From NCBI GenBank assembly GCA_002842045.1, contig PHBX01000003.1, positions 1-64,000 of the forward strand: DNA of 64,000 nucleotides, read 5' to 3'. Every line of letters starts with the position of its first letter. Position 1 is the stretch's first letter. Shown here in pieces: positions 1 through 8,419 of the stretch. The notes under the pieces were generated by a model that saw only the letters and a program-made list of their open reading frames with translations, was not told where the DNA came from and searched no databases. This stretch comes from Chloroflexi bacterium HGW-Chloroflexi-3 (GTDB lineage Bacteria > Chloroflexota > Anaerolineae > Anaerolineales > Anaerolineaceae). A program made the translations under genes and the position numbers.

Positions 1-40
1 TAGCAGCTGTTTAGGCTACTAATTTTTTTGTTTTTCTAAA

Positions 41-166
41 TATCCAATTATTTTGGTCAATAAGCGTTGGTTTCTTCTTCTTTTTGGACAGCCTCTGGGT
101 GAAGAATCCCTATATCCAATTAATTGGTCAATAAGCGTTGGTTTCTTCTTCTTTTTGGACAGCCTC
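41..166. repeat. Two-copy direct repeat of about 55 bp
   Basis: Copies lie at 41-95 and 113-166, a period of 72 bp. They are nearly identical, differing only around the bases after TATCCAATTA (one copy has TTTTGG, the other ATTGG). Each ends in the pyrimidine-rich stretch TTTCTTCTTCTTTTTGGACA. No coding potential is seen in the first 340 bases. The origin (slippage or a trimmed dispersed repeat) is unknown. Confidence 0.8.
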
Positions 167-178
167 TTGAAACTTAAG

Positions 179-204
179 TATCCTTGGATTTGAATCCAAG
201 GATA
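179..204. terminator. Hairpin, possible terminator
   Basis: TATCCTTGGAT and ATCCAAGGATA form a perfect 11-bp stem around a 4-base TTGA loop. It lies 137 bases before the first gene and could close a transcript arriving from outside the window. There is no clear T tract, so a terminator role is tentative. Confidence 0.4.
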
Positions 205-340
205 GGTTTACCAGGCTTCGATGAGTGGAGTATCTGCACAGTTTCCCCATACAGTTCTCTCAATCTACTCCAGAATTTGACTCTTAAATTAACCATTTTC
301 GTGTAAGATTAATTCGATCTTTTCAGAAAATTCAAGGAGC

Positions 341-964
341 ATGATGGAATTTCTACCTGAGCAATTCGATCCCTGGGCTGCGAATTACGACAATGATATC
401 GCCGCAGAAGCTGGTTTTCCCTTTGCAGGATATGCAGATCTTTTGCAGTCAATTCTTAACGTAGCGAATCCTCAACCCAATCAAAAAGTGCTTGATCTGG
501 GATGTGGTACTGGCAATCTTGCGGCTGAATTCTCAGCTTCTGAATGTCTTGTGTGGGGTACCGATTTCTCCTCCCAGATGATTACCAGAGCAAACAAGAA
601 GTATCCAAAACTGCATTTTTCGGTGGCGGATGTGCGTGATCCATTGCCGGTTGATTTTCCTGAGAAGTATGACCACATCGTTTCTGCGTACGTCTTTCAT
701 CATTTCCCCATCGAAGAAAAAATTAAGCAACTGCTGCGGAACAAACACCAACATCTCAATCAGGGTGGAACCATCATCATCGGGGATTTAATGTTCGCCT
801 CTGAGGAAGCCATGCACGCAATCGCTAACCAATTTCCTGATACCTGGGATGATGAATATTATTGGATCATGGAGCGGGATTTACCCTTGATGCAGCATGC
901 TGGACTGGCTGTACAATTTCAACAGATCTCATTTTGTGCGGGTTTGATCTGGATTGGATTATAA
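341..964 (+). CDS. Class I SAM-dependent methyltransferase
   Basis: Predicted small-molecule or cofactor methyltransferase of 207 residues. The AdoMet motif I reads VLDLGCGTGNLAAEF (about residues 50-64), followed by an acidic motif II in WGTDFSSQM and a post-motif region VSAYVFHHF, all typical of the Rossmann-fold methyltransferase superfamily. The opening residues QFDPWAANYDNDI resemble YrrT-like proteins. Two adjacent ATG codons (341, 344) follow the ribosome site AAGGAG at 334-339; the second has the better spacing. It stands alone ahead of the SET-domain gene, in the same direction, 53 bases apart, so the two may be co-transcribed. Substrate is unknown. Confidence 0.85.
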   Translation: MMEFLPEQFDPWAANYDNDIAAEAGFPFAGYADLLQSILNVANPQPNQKVLDLGCGTGNLAAEFSASECLVWGTDFSSQMITRANKKYPKLHFSVADVRDPLPVDFPEKYDHIVSAYVFHHFPIEEKIKQLLRNKHQHLNQGGTIIIGDLMFASEEAMHAIANQFPDTWDDEYYWIMERDLPLMQHAGLAVQFQQISFCAGLIWIGL

Positions 965-1017
965 TCATCTGAAAAATTTTATCTGATTCTCAGGGTAGAA
1001 AGGTCCATTATCATACC

Positions 1018-1530
1018 ATGACTGGTCATCAATATTCGTACTTAAATCCAAAAATTGAAATGCGGTCGTTGCCGCAAAAGGGCAGTTATGGACTCTTTGC
1101 CCTGGAACCCATTCAGAAAGATGAACTCTTAGCTATGTGGGGTGGGCGTGTGGTTAGCTATGACGAGTATGAGCAGTTAACGCCATTTTACAAATCGCAC
1201 GGATTACAAATTTGGGACTATCTTTTCCAGGTGCCATTATTGGAGGGTGATCCAGCTGATTATTTCAACCATTCCTGCAATCCAAATGCTGGCTTCAATA
1301 CCCCTATATCCCTGGTAGCCATGCGCGATATTACCGCTGGAGAAGAATTATGTTTCGATTATGCCATGAGTGAGGATAACCATTTTGACGAATTCCCTTG
1401 CAGTTGCGGAGCAGAAACCTGTCGTGGACAGGTAACTGGCAAGGATTGGCAAATTCTGGCATTACAGGAACGTTATATTGGCTACTTCAGCCCTTACCTG
1501 CAGGCGCGTATAGAACGTTTGCAAAAGTAG
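1018..1530 (+). CDS. SET-domain protein, putative protein-lysine methyltransferase
   Basis: A compact 170-residue SET-domain protein. The sequence shows the SET entry GSYGLFALEPIQKDE, the pseudoknot motif NHSCNPNAGF (residues 84-93), the FDYA motif with the likely catalytic Tyr115, and a post-SET cysteine cluster CSCGAETCRG that would bind zinc with the NHSC cysteine. All catalytic landmarks appear intact, so it should be an active AdoMet-dependent lysine methyltransferase. Such proteins are known in some bacteria as ribosomal or nucleoid protein methylases or as effectors; the target here is unknown. It lies directly after another methyltransferase gene and is convergent with the GtrA gene, 11 bases from its end. 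Confidence 0.85.
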   Translation: MTGHQYSYLNPKIEMRSLPQKGSYGLFALEPIQKDELLAMWGGRVVSYDEYEQLTPFYKSHGLQIWDYLFQVPLLEGDPADYFNHSCNPNAGFNTPISLVAMRDITAGEELCFDYAMSEDNHFDEFPCSCGAETCRGQVTGKDWQILALQERYIGYFSPYLQARIERLQK

Positions 1531-1541
1531 AAGGGCTAGTT

Positions 1542-2027
1542 TCAATTAACTGGTTCGCGAAAGACCACAAATTTACTGGTGATGAAATTCCAGGTCATAG
1601 TAATGGTGGTTGCCATCAGTAGCCCTGCCCATTCGGGTAATTCCAGCACGTGCAGAGCCAATGCCATCAATCCGCTATTAATACCTACCGCAATCAGATT
1701 AATCAGGAAGAAGATTATAAAACGTTTTAGTGATCTGACCTGACTACGAAAAGTAAAACTACGATTCCAGATATAGCTATTGACCACACCAAGGATATAA
1801 GAGAGTGCTTTGGCAATCACCGGAGCATTGAAGAAATAAGGAACAAAACGAGTCAAAATCCAGTAGGTTCCCAGATCGACACCTGTGTTGAGTACACCTA
1901 CCATCCCAAATCGAACTGCCTGATGGAACCAGTTGGGTGTTTGCAACCATAATCCGGTCATACGCGGAAAGTATTTTAAGATCCATTCCGGTAATTGTGT
2001 TGGTGGTTGATTGGAAGGGTTATGCAT
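1542..2027 (-). CDS. GtrA-family membrane protein
   Basis: A 161-residue integral membrane protein with four predicted hydrophobic segments and the GtrA/DPMS landmarks: RFGMVGVLNTGVDLG near the start and SYIWNRSFTFRS before a basic loop. GtrA proteins are linked to translocation of polyprenyl-phosphate sugars or to teichoic and cell-wall polysaccharide decoration. No glycosyltransferase lies beside it, so the partner must be elsewhere. The ATG at 2027 has no strong ribosome site. It is convergent with the SET gene and divergent from the truncated kinase. Confidence 0.85.
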   Translation of the reverse strand: MHNPSNQPPTQLPEWILKYFPRMTGLWLQTPNWFHQAVRFGMVGVLNTGVDLGTYWILTRFVPYFFNAPVIAKALSYILGVVNSYIWNRSFTFRSQVRSLKRFIIFFLINLIAVGINSGLMALALHVLELPEWAGLLMATTITMTWNFITSKFVVFREPVN

Positions 2028-2081
2028 GATCAGGGAAAATGATAATGGATGATGTTTGGATTGTCTATAAAATCCTAGAAT

Positions 2082-2807
2082 TTGTTCTCTAGGAACTACC
2101 GTGAATTTGATGAAGAAACCACTCGTTTAGCGATGATGATCGCTGAACAAGCAGCCTTAGCGATCGAGAATTCAACCTTAAGGAAAGAAGTACAATTAGC
2201 GGCAGTCTCGAATGAACGAAATCGTCTGGCGCGTGAATTACACGATTCGGTTACCCAGACATTGTTTTCCACCAGCCTGATCGCTGAGGTTCTACCCCGT
2301 TTATATGAAGTAAACAAACCAGAGGCTGAAAAACGCCTGATTGAGATGCGTCAGTTGGCCAGAGGCGCACTGGCAGAGATGCGCACCCTTCTGATGGAAC
2401 TGCGTCCGAACGCCATTGTCGAAGCCAATCCCAGGGAACTTCTTAAGCACCTGATGGATGCCTACATAGGTAGGACGGGTATTTCTATTGATTACACCGA
2501 GAAAATTGATCCGGATACCTCCTTATCGGGCGAACAAAAATTGGTAATTTACCGTGTTGCACAGGAAGCTCTGAACAATGTTGTTAAACACGCCACACCA
2601 TCTGAAGTCAAGATTTTATTCCTTGTGGAACCTTCCCTGGTGAATCTGGTAATTGAGGACGATGGGGTGGGTTTTGATCCAAATGAGATACAACCAGATC
2701 ATTTTGGGGTGGGATTTATGCAGGAACGGGCTGAAGGCATTGGAGCAAAGATAAAGATTCTCAGTCAACCTGGTGAAGGCACGCTGGTGCATCTAACGAT
2801 TCGGTAA
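2082..2807 (+). pseudogene. NarL-type sensor histidine kinase, N-terminally truncated
   Basis: The 241 residues begin inside the last helix of a GAF domain (FDEETTRLAMMIAEQAALAI), then show the HisKA_3 dimerisation helix with the phosphorylatable histidine in RLARELHDSVTQTLF, and a complete HATPase with N box (EALNNVVKHA) and G box (EDDGVGFDP). An in-frame TAG lies two codons upstream of the TTG at 2082, so the missing sensor half is not recoverable in this frame. Only 54 bases separate it from the divergent GtrA start. No response regulator is adjacent. It may be a relic or a sensor-less kinase core; I favour a relic of a larger GAF kinase. Confidence 0.65.
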
Positions 2808-2937
2808 TAGCAGAACAGCAGTGAACATCCTGGATTTCAGTTTCCATTGCCGTGTTCCAATCATTTGCATACAAGAGCCATTCTCAATTTGAATTGTGTA
2901 TAATGAGATCAAAATTATCGGGTAAATAGGTGAAACG

Positions 2938-4092
2938 ATGTTTACGATCGATGCCAGAAAAATTTATCATCCAGAAATGTTTAATCGGGAACCACGTGTG
3001 TCAGTCGATTCCGGAAAATTCATAACCCTCGGGGACCAGAACAAAGCCAGACGGCACATACGTGCTCTGGAATATGATCTTGTTCCCGGATTTATCGACC
3101 TGCAGATCAATGGTGCCTTTGGCTATGATTTCACCAGCCAGCCTGATTCGATCTGGCGGGTGGCAGAACGATTGCCGGAATTCGGTATCACCACCTGTCT
3201 GCCTACGATCATCACCAGTCCGCTGGAAGTGATGGAAAACGCCTTACAGGTCTGGATGAATACCAAGCCGGCTGGTTATCATGGTACGTATTTGCCGGGT
3301 TTACATCTCGAAGGTCCTTTTCTGAACCCCAAAAAAAAGGGGGCTCATGCCGAAGGTTTCTTCCAAATGGCTGATCCACGCCTGGTACAGAATTGGACTC
3401 CCCAAAACGGGGTGCGTATGGTGACGATTGCACCGGAAATACCGGGTGCCATCAACCTCATCATCACCTTATCCCAGCGTGGGATTCTGATGAGTGCTGG
3501 ACATTCACTCGCAGACGCACATCAGGCGCGTACCGGGTTCGGGGCAGGAATTCGCTATGCAACTCATCTTTTCAATGCGATGACGTCCATCCATCATCGT
3601 GAACCAGGATTGGTGATGGTAGTACTGGAACAGGAAGAGGTTTCGTTTGGGATGATCCTGGATGGCTTGCATGTTGCCCCTGAACTGGTACGCCTGGCCT
3701 GGCAATATCTAGGCAATCGACGACTGACATTGGTTACGGATGCCAGTGCTGCCCTGGGTATGCCAGCAGGTACCTATCAATTGGGGAGCAATGAAATTCA
3801 GGTGGACGGGTTCTCAGCTCGACTGGCTGATGGAACCCTTGCTGGCAGCGCTTTAACACCACTCAAAGCCCTTCAAAATTTACAGTCCTTTACAAAGTGT
3901 TCCTTCCAGGAAGCTCTGGCATGCTGGACGGCTAACCCGGCAAGGGTTCTTGGGCTGAGAGACCGGGGAGTAATCCGCCCTGGCGCTGTTGCTGATTTTG
4001 TCTTATTGTCTGCAGATCAGCAAGTGGCGGCAACATTTGTCGCCGGAGAGTTGTTGTATCAAGCACCCTGGGCAAATCTCCAATGGGTATAA
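2938..4092 (+). CDS. nagA: N-acetylglucosamine-6-phosphate deacetylase
   Basis: A 384-residue amidohydrolase that removes the acetyl group from GlcNAc-6-P, the first committed step of amino-sugar and peptidoglycan recycling in the cytoplasm. Diagnostic segments are GFIDLQINGAFGYDF, GLHLEGPFLNPKKKGAH (metal-binding Glu and substrate loop), SAGHSLADAH (metal His), THLFNAMTSIHHREPG (second metal and substrate His) and LVTDASAALG with the catalytic Asp. Length matches the family. No nagB or transporter follows; the next gene is a beta-propeller protein 27 bases downstream. Confidence 0.93.
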   Translation: MFTIDARKIYHPEMFNREPRVSVDSGKFITLGDQNKARRHIRALEYDLVPGFIDLQINGAFGYDFTSQPDSIWRVAERLPEFGITTCLPTIITSPLEVMENALQVWMNTKPAGYHGTYLPGLHLEGPFLNPKKKGAHAEGFFQMADPRLVQNWTPQNGVRMVTIAPEIPGAINLIITLSQRGILMSAGHSLADAHQARTGFGAGIRYATHLFNAMTSIHHREPGLVMVVLEQEEVSFGMILDGLHVAPELVRLAWQYLGNRRLTLVTDASAALGMPAGTYQLGSNEIQVDGFSARLADGTLAGSALTPLKALQNLQSFTKCSFQEALACWTANPARVLGLRDRGVIRPGAVADFVLLSADQQVAATFVAGELLYQAPWANLQWV

Positions 4093-4119
4093 TGTGCAAT
4101 CCTGAAAGTTCTTAAAAGT

Positions 4120-5529
4120 ATGCACATCCGCTATAAAATTATTCGTTATCCACTCCTAATGGTTGGGACGATCATCATCCTCCTGTTCTTATCGCCATTC
4201 TTGCTTTCATGGATCACGAAAACCGCCTTATCTGTGCTGGATGGGGGTCAGGTGCGGGTAAATTGGCTGAATACAGCAGAAATCCTCAGTTCCTATCCCC
4301 GGTTGCAATTCCAATTTTCCCAGGATATTGAGCCTGAAGTGGTGACTGCATCATTTTACATGGAGCCTGTAATTTCCGGTACCTGGAACTGGCTGGAAGA
4401 AGATCTGGCTGTCTGGCAGCCGGACACCTCAATTCTTTCTGGTCAATCGATCCGCTTTGGTTTTCAAAATCCTGAAGCATCCCTTGATTCAAATTCAAGC
4501 CGCCTGAAATCTATCGAATGGCAGGCATTTATCCGTGAACCGGAGATAGTTTTTCTTAAAGGGGCTGGCAACGGAAAAGAGCTGTTTAAGATCTCTCAGA
4601 ATGATCCCGAAATTGAAATACAGCTGACACAAACAGATGGCAAAATCGTTGAATTTACTATTTCTCCCGATGGTGAGCAGATTCTGTTTTCTAAATCTAA
4701 CGATCGCTCGGGTTTAGATCTTTGGTTAATGAATCGCAATGGGCAAGGACAAAGTATGATACTGGACTGCGGAGTCGATCGCTGTTCTTCTCCTGACTGG
4801 AATCCGGTCAGAGACGATGTTGTTTTCACCATCGAGAAATCCGGCAATGGAACTTCCTTTCTTCATGGAGAATTACCCAGGTTATATATCTTGAATTTGA
4901 TAACCGGAACCACGACACAGATAATCGATGATGTTAATAAAGTTGGTTATGATCCAATCTGGTCATCCAGAGGGCAATGGATCACGTTCTGGGAGGGGAT
5001 GGATGGCGGGACCGTGATTCTTCACGGCTCCAGTAAAGAAGTGGGTTTCGCGGATCCATCTAGCGAGGACACGGGTTGCTGGTCCCCAGAGGAACGCTAT
5101 TTTTACTATTCAGATGTAAAAGAAGAAGGACTCCCGATTGTTTCTATCATCTATCAAGTCGAAATATTGACAGGCATGCGTGATTACTTTACCGGGAGTG
5201 ATCTTTTTGACCTGGGTTATAACTACTATTATCCAGTTTGTCACCCCCAGGGGCAGGGATTGCTGGCGGTTGTGCAGGTTGACCCCAAAATTCCACAACG
5301 TGAATTATGGTGGGTTCTTCCGGATGGTTCATATGAGGTCGTTTTTAATGATCTATCACAAATTGTGACTCAGTTTTCCTGGAGTTCGGATGGTAGTAAA
5401 GTTTTATTTTTAAGTGATTCGTTAACCGGGCTGAGTGATGGTTCAAAAATTGGAATTTGGAAAACGGAATCTCTCTCCTCTCAGCAATTATTTTCTGATT
5501 ATGTCTTTCAGGTAAACTGGTTACCTTAA
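4120..5529 (+). CDS. Membrane-anchored WD40/TolB-like beta-propeller protein
   Basis: 469 residues with one N-terminal membrane segment (about residues 12-34) and a large extracytoplasmic part. From about residue 160 onward there are repeated blade motifs of the TolB/PD40 type, for example FTISPDGEQILFSKS, DLWLMNRNGQG, SPDWNPVRDDVVFTI and FSWSSDGSKVLFLSD. Residues 50-130 look like a separate Big-type domain. No catalytic residues are evident, so a binding or scaffolding role outside the membrane is likely. It follows nagA closely and may share its transcript. Confidence 0.7.
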   Translation: MHIRYKIIRYPLLMVGTIIILLFLSPFLLSWITKTALSVLDGGQVRVNWLNTAEILSSYPRLQFQFSQDIEPEVVTASFYMEPVISGTWNWLEEDLAVWQPDTSILSGQSIRFGFQNPEASLDSNSSRLKSIEWQAFIREPEIVFLKGAGNGKELFKISQNDPEIEIQLTQTDGKIVEFTISPDGEQILFSKSNDRSGLDLWLMNRNGQGQSMILDCGVDRCSSPDWNPVRDDVVFTIEKSGNGTSFLHGELPRLYILNLITGTTTQIIDDVNKVGYDPIWSSRGQWITFWEGMDGGTVILHGSSKEVGFADPSSEDTGCWSPEERYFYYSDVKEEGLPIVSIIYQVEILTGMRDYFTGSDLFDLGYNYYYPVCHPQGQGLLAVVQVDPKIPQRELWWVLPDGSYEVVFNDLSQIVTQFSWSSDGSKVLFLSDSLTGLSDGSKIGIWKTESLSSQQLFSDYVFQVNWLP

Positions 5530-5579
5530 TTGTGTCAGATGTCATAAGAAAATTTAAGATTTAATTTGACAATTCTCTC

Positions 5580-5608
5580 TTGAATTATTTTTTATTTTCG
5601 ATGATAAT
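5580..5608 (+). promoter_or_regulatory. Sigma70-type promoter for the TPR gene
   Basis: TTGAAT at 5580-5585 and GATAAT at 5603-5608 are separated by 17 bases, placing the transcription start about 25-30 bases before the ATG at 5640. A ribosome site GAGG lies at 5631-5634. Confidence 0.5.
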
Positions 5609-5639
5609 AGAACAATAATTCTATATTTTAGAGGTCAGT

Positions 5640-6272
5640 ATGCCAGAACAACAAATTTTCTTCAAAAAAGAACATTTCCATTCTTTAATTCAACAACTCA
5701 GGTTCTCCTTGGCGAAAGTAATATTGAAATCATTGATCCAACTTTACCCAAATAAAGCACTATATTATGAATTTATGCTCATCATTGCTTCAATGGAACA
5801 CAATCCAGAAGAATTCTTTGAAATTCATCAAGCTATCTGCGATAAATTTCCTGGAACAGCGCTGGAATATCTTGCCAATGGATTGTATCCAGGTGTGAAA
5901 ATAAATCATGCCAAAGCTTTCCTGCATGCGGCTACCAGGCTTGATCCAAACAATGCTTACTTGTATTATTTTTTATCCTCGACCTACATTAACTTAAACG
6001 ACTTTACCCAAAGTTTGGAATATGCTAACGAATGTATGAAGGTAGACCCCAGTTTTCATCTCGCGCTGCTATTGAAGATGACATGTCATCAAAAAATGGG
6101 CAACATTGATGATCTCCTCAGTGATTCACTTTCAGCATTGTGTTACATTGAGCGCTTAAATGGACTTCATATTGTTGATACAATCATCCATGAGCTCAAC
6201 AAAAACAATTCCACAAATAAAAATCTAATCGAACCGCCATTGGGAACGGAGCCTAAAACACCTACTTATTAA
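5640..6272 (+). CDS. Tetratricopeptide-repeat protein
   Basis: A soluble, helical 210-residue protein. At least two TPR-like units can be read: one around LDPNNAYLYYFLSSTYINLND and the next around FTQSLEYANECMKVDPSFHL, with the usual small/aromatic spacing. No signal peptide, membrane segment or catalytic domain is visible. Protein-protein interaction is the only role that can be inferred. It is more AT-rich than its neighbours. Its last 11 bases overlap the end of the convergent FMN reductase gene. Confidence 0.65.
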   Translation: MPEQQIFFKKEHFHSLIQQLRFSLAKVILKSLIQLYPNKALYYEFMLIIASMEHNPEEFFEIHQAICDKFPGTALEYLANGLYPGVKINHAKAFLHAATRLDPNNAYLYYFLSSTYINLNDFTQSLEYANECMKVDPSFHLALLLKMTCHQKMGNIDDLLSDSLSALCYIERLNGLHIVDTIIHELNKNNSTNKNLIEPPLGTEPKTPTY

Positions 6273-6828
6273 GCAATAATGTGTAATCCACCAGGTTCTG
6301 CAGCAATTGTTTAATCAATTTCACCGCTACTTCATCCGTTAGATTCCCCTGTTCATCAAATACCTGTCTTCCGGGCATATTGATCAGAATCTCAGGCTTA
6401 TTAACCACATACATATTCAGGTGATTTAAGACTGACCGTAAGTGATATTGTGAGCGGTCAGTACCTCCACGTCCGCCAGCTCCCAGGATGGCAACCGGTT
6501 TATGGATCAATGGATTGGGTTGTTTGTTATAAGAACGTGATGCCCAGTCGATGGCATTTTTCAACACCCCGGTGATGGAACTGTTATATTCCGGACTGGC
6601 AATAAGCAGCGCATCTGCTTTTTGGATAGCATTTCGAAAGGCTGCAACACTTGAGGGTAAACCTTCGGTCTCCACATCTTCATTAAAAACAGGAATATCG
6701 ATCAGGCCAAAGGTTTCAAAAGTGGTATCTTCAGGCAATAAACCCTCAGCAATTTTTAAAAGCTTGCGATTGTAAGACTCTTTGCGTAAACTTCCCGCAA
6801 ATCCTAAAATATGAAGATTTTTTTCCAT
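6262..6828 (-). CDS. NADPH-dependent FMN reductase / azoreductase-family flavoprotein
   Basis: 188-residue flavodoxin-fold reductase. The FMN phosphate loop GFAGSLRKESYNRKLL and the second flavin loop ASPEYNSSITGVLKNAIDW are characteristic of the NADPH-dependent FMN reductase family (ChrR, azoreductase, YieF). It would reduce quinones, azo compounds, chromate or free FMN with NAD(P)H. The ribosome site AAGGAG precedes the ATG at 6828. It lies 56 bases downstream of the marR gene on the same strand, so it is the probable target operon of that regulator, a common pairing for quinone or oxidative stress sensing. Confidence 0.88.
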   Translation of the reverse strand: MEKNLHILGFAGSLRKESYNRKLLKIAEGLLPEDTTFETFGLIDIPVFNEDVETEGLPSSVAAFRNAIQKADALLIASPEYNSSITGVLKNAIDWASRSYNKQPNPLIHKPVAILGAGGRGGTDRSQYHLRSVLNHLNMYVVNKPEILINMPGRQVFDEQGNLTDEVAVKLIKQLLQNLVDYTLLLNK

Positions 6829-6884
6829 TTCTCTACACTCCTTACAAATAAATAAATTAATTTACCAATAAAATTGTTAGCTAA

Positions 6885-7328
6885 TTATTGTTTTCCTAAT
6901 TTCCGTAATAAATCACAAAGCAACTGTTTTTCATCCGAACTGAGAACTGAAAATTGTTGCTCGATGGCGTGCACATGCTTAGGGAAAATATCCTTGATCA
7001 AATTCATACCAGCTTCGGTGAGATGAACAATAATCTTACGGCGATCATCCTTTGCCCGTTCGCGTTGAACCAAAAGCCTTTTTTCCAGGTTATCGATCAC
7101 GGTGGTCATATTAGAATTGCTTTTTAAAATCTTTTCGCCCAGGATGTTTTGTGCCTGTGGTCCCAAGTGATAGAGAGCTTCCAACACGCCAAACTGGCTG
7201 ATGGTTAATTCCAGCATGGAGCTGGACAATGATAACCGGGCATTGATTGTATCCGTGGCACGGGTCAGTTTAATATATGTATCAAGTGCCAGTTCTTCTT
7301 CCGGCGTACCTTGATAATGTGTAGGCAT
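6885..7328 (-). CDS. MarR-family transcriptional regulator
   Basis: 147-residue winged-helix dimer. The recognition helix and wing are seen in ILGEKILKSNSNMTTVIDNLEKRLLVQRERAKDDRRK; the motif with acidic DDRRK at the wing tip is the MarR hallmark. It has a good ribosome site (AGGAGG) before the ATG at 7328. It heads a two-gene unit with the FMN reductase. A palindrome overlapping its own promoter suggests autorepression relieved by a ligand or by cysteine-free redox sensing (no cysteine stands out in the conserved N-terminal part). Confidence 0.9.
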   Translation of the reverse strand: MPTHYQGTPEEELALDTYIKLTRATDTINARLSLSSSMLELTISQFGVLEALYHLGPQAQNILGEKILKSNSNMTTVIDNLEKRLLVQRERAKDDRRKIIVHLTEAGMNLIKDIFPKHVHAIEQQFSVLSSDEKQLLCDLLRKLGKQ

Positions 7329-7345
7329 TTAAACCTCCTGATCAA

Positions 7346-7390
7346 ATTATTTCATATCGAAATAATACCGATTTAATTATCAAATGTCAA
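7346..7390 (-). promoter_or_regulatory. Promoter and overlapping palindromic operator of the marR operon
   Basis: On the minus strand TTGACA (7385-7390) and TATTAT (7362-7367) are 17 bases apart, a near-consensus sigma70 promoter. A perfect inverted repeat, ATTATTTC and GAAATAAT around ATATC (7346-7366), overlaps the -10 box. Size and position fit a MarR dimer site that blocks polymerase. Confidence 0.7.
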
Positions 7391-7435
7391 ATCAGTGTAG
7401 AGGTTTATCAGGTTTTTGTATCATCTTTTTGGAAT

Positions 7436-8416
7436 TTATCCGCCGATTTGACTCATGGTGCGATTGGTGGCAAATTCTCCTTCTGCCAGCCCGTGCCCCC
7501 AGGGCTTCCACCAGATACCATCCAGAATCATGGCTCGCAGGTCCTCAATGGTAGCACCAGCGCGTAAAGGTGTCAGCAAATCGACCTCTTTTTCCTTGAG
7601 CAAACAAAGACGTAGTTTACCATCGGAGGTCAAACGGGCACGCGTGCAACCTGCACAGAAGGGATTGGTGACAGAGGAAATGAAACCCAATGTGCCTTTA
7701 GCGCCCGGTAAACGGTATAAACGCGCTTCCCCATCCAGAATACCACGATTCAATAATTCTGGTTTTTCCAGTTGTGTGCTGACCATTTCAAGAATTTCTG
7801 CATCACTGACTACCAGATTGGTTTGGAAATCAGTTTGCCCCGCAAATGGCATCATCTCGATAAAGCGTACCTGCCAGTTATGATCATAGGTGAGATTTGC
7901 CATGGGAACTACATCATTCAAATTGTGACCGCGCACCACCACCATATTAAGTTTGAGAGGGGTCAGACCAACAGCTTCGGCGGCCTGAATGCCTTCCCAG
8001 ACGTCTTCGAATTTTCCCCAGCGAGTCAGTGATTTGAAACGACCCGTGTCTAGGGTGTCCAGGCTTATATTTACTCGTTGTAACCCCGCTTCCTTTAATG
8101 GAGCAGCCAGTTTACCAAGTAGGACACCGTTAGTGGTCATGGATAATGACTGCACACCGGGGGTGGCTGCCATTTGACGCACCAGATCAACAATATGTGC
8201 ACGTACGGTTGGTTCCCCACCTGTCAGCCGGATTTTATCAAAACCCAGTGATGTGAACAGTTGAAGTAATTGAATGATTTCATCATCCTGCATCAACTCT
8301 GCATTGGGAAGGAAGGTTTGATCTTCCGGCATACAATACAAACAGCGCAGATTACAATGATCGGTGAGACTGATCCGTAAATAATGAATATTTCTTCCAA
8401 AGCGATCGTCAGGCAT
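7436..8416 (-). CDS. moaA: GTP 3',8-cyclase MoaA
   Basis: Radical-SAM enzyme that starts molybdenum/tungsten cofactor synthesis by converting GTP to 3',8-cyclo-GTP. The N-terminal cluster CNLRCLYC (Cys21, 25, 28 from the ATG at 8416) binds AdoMet; the C-terminal cluster CAGCTRARLTSDGKLRLC binds GTP. The protein ends in the conserved MSQIGG, whose terminal Gly-Gly is needed for activity. Length (326 residues) is normal. Two ATG codons (8419, 8416) follow AGAGG; the second has the better spacing. The cofactor would serve enzymes such as the aldehyde oxidoreductase encoded at 60.6 kb. No other moa gene is adjacent. Confidence 0.95.
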   Translation of the reverse strand: MPDDRFGRNIHYLRISLTDHCNLRCLYCMPEDQTFLPNAELMQDDEIIQLLQLFTSLGFDKIRLTGGEPTVRAHIVDLVRQMAATPGVQSLSMTTNGVLLGKLAAPLKEAGLQRVNISLDTLDTGRFKSLTRWGKFEDVWEGIQAAEAVGLTPLKLNMVVVRGHNLNDVVPMANLTYDHNWQVRFIEMMPFAGQTDFQTNLVVSDAEILEMVSTQLEKPELLNRGILDGEARLYRLPGAKGTLGFISSVTNPFCAGCTRARLTSDGKLRLCLLKEKEVDLLTPLRAGATIEDLRAMILDGIWWKPWGHGLAEGEFATNRTMSQIGG

Positions 8417-8419
8417 CAT

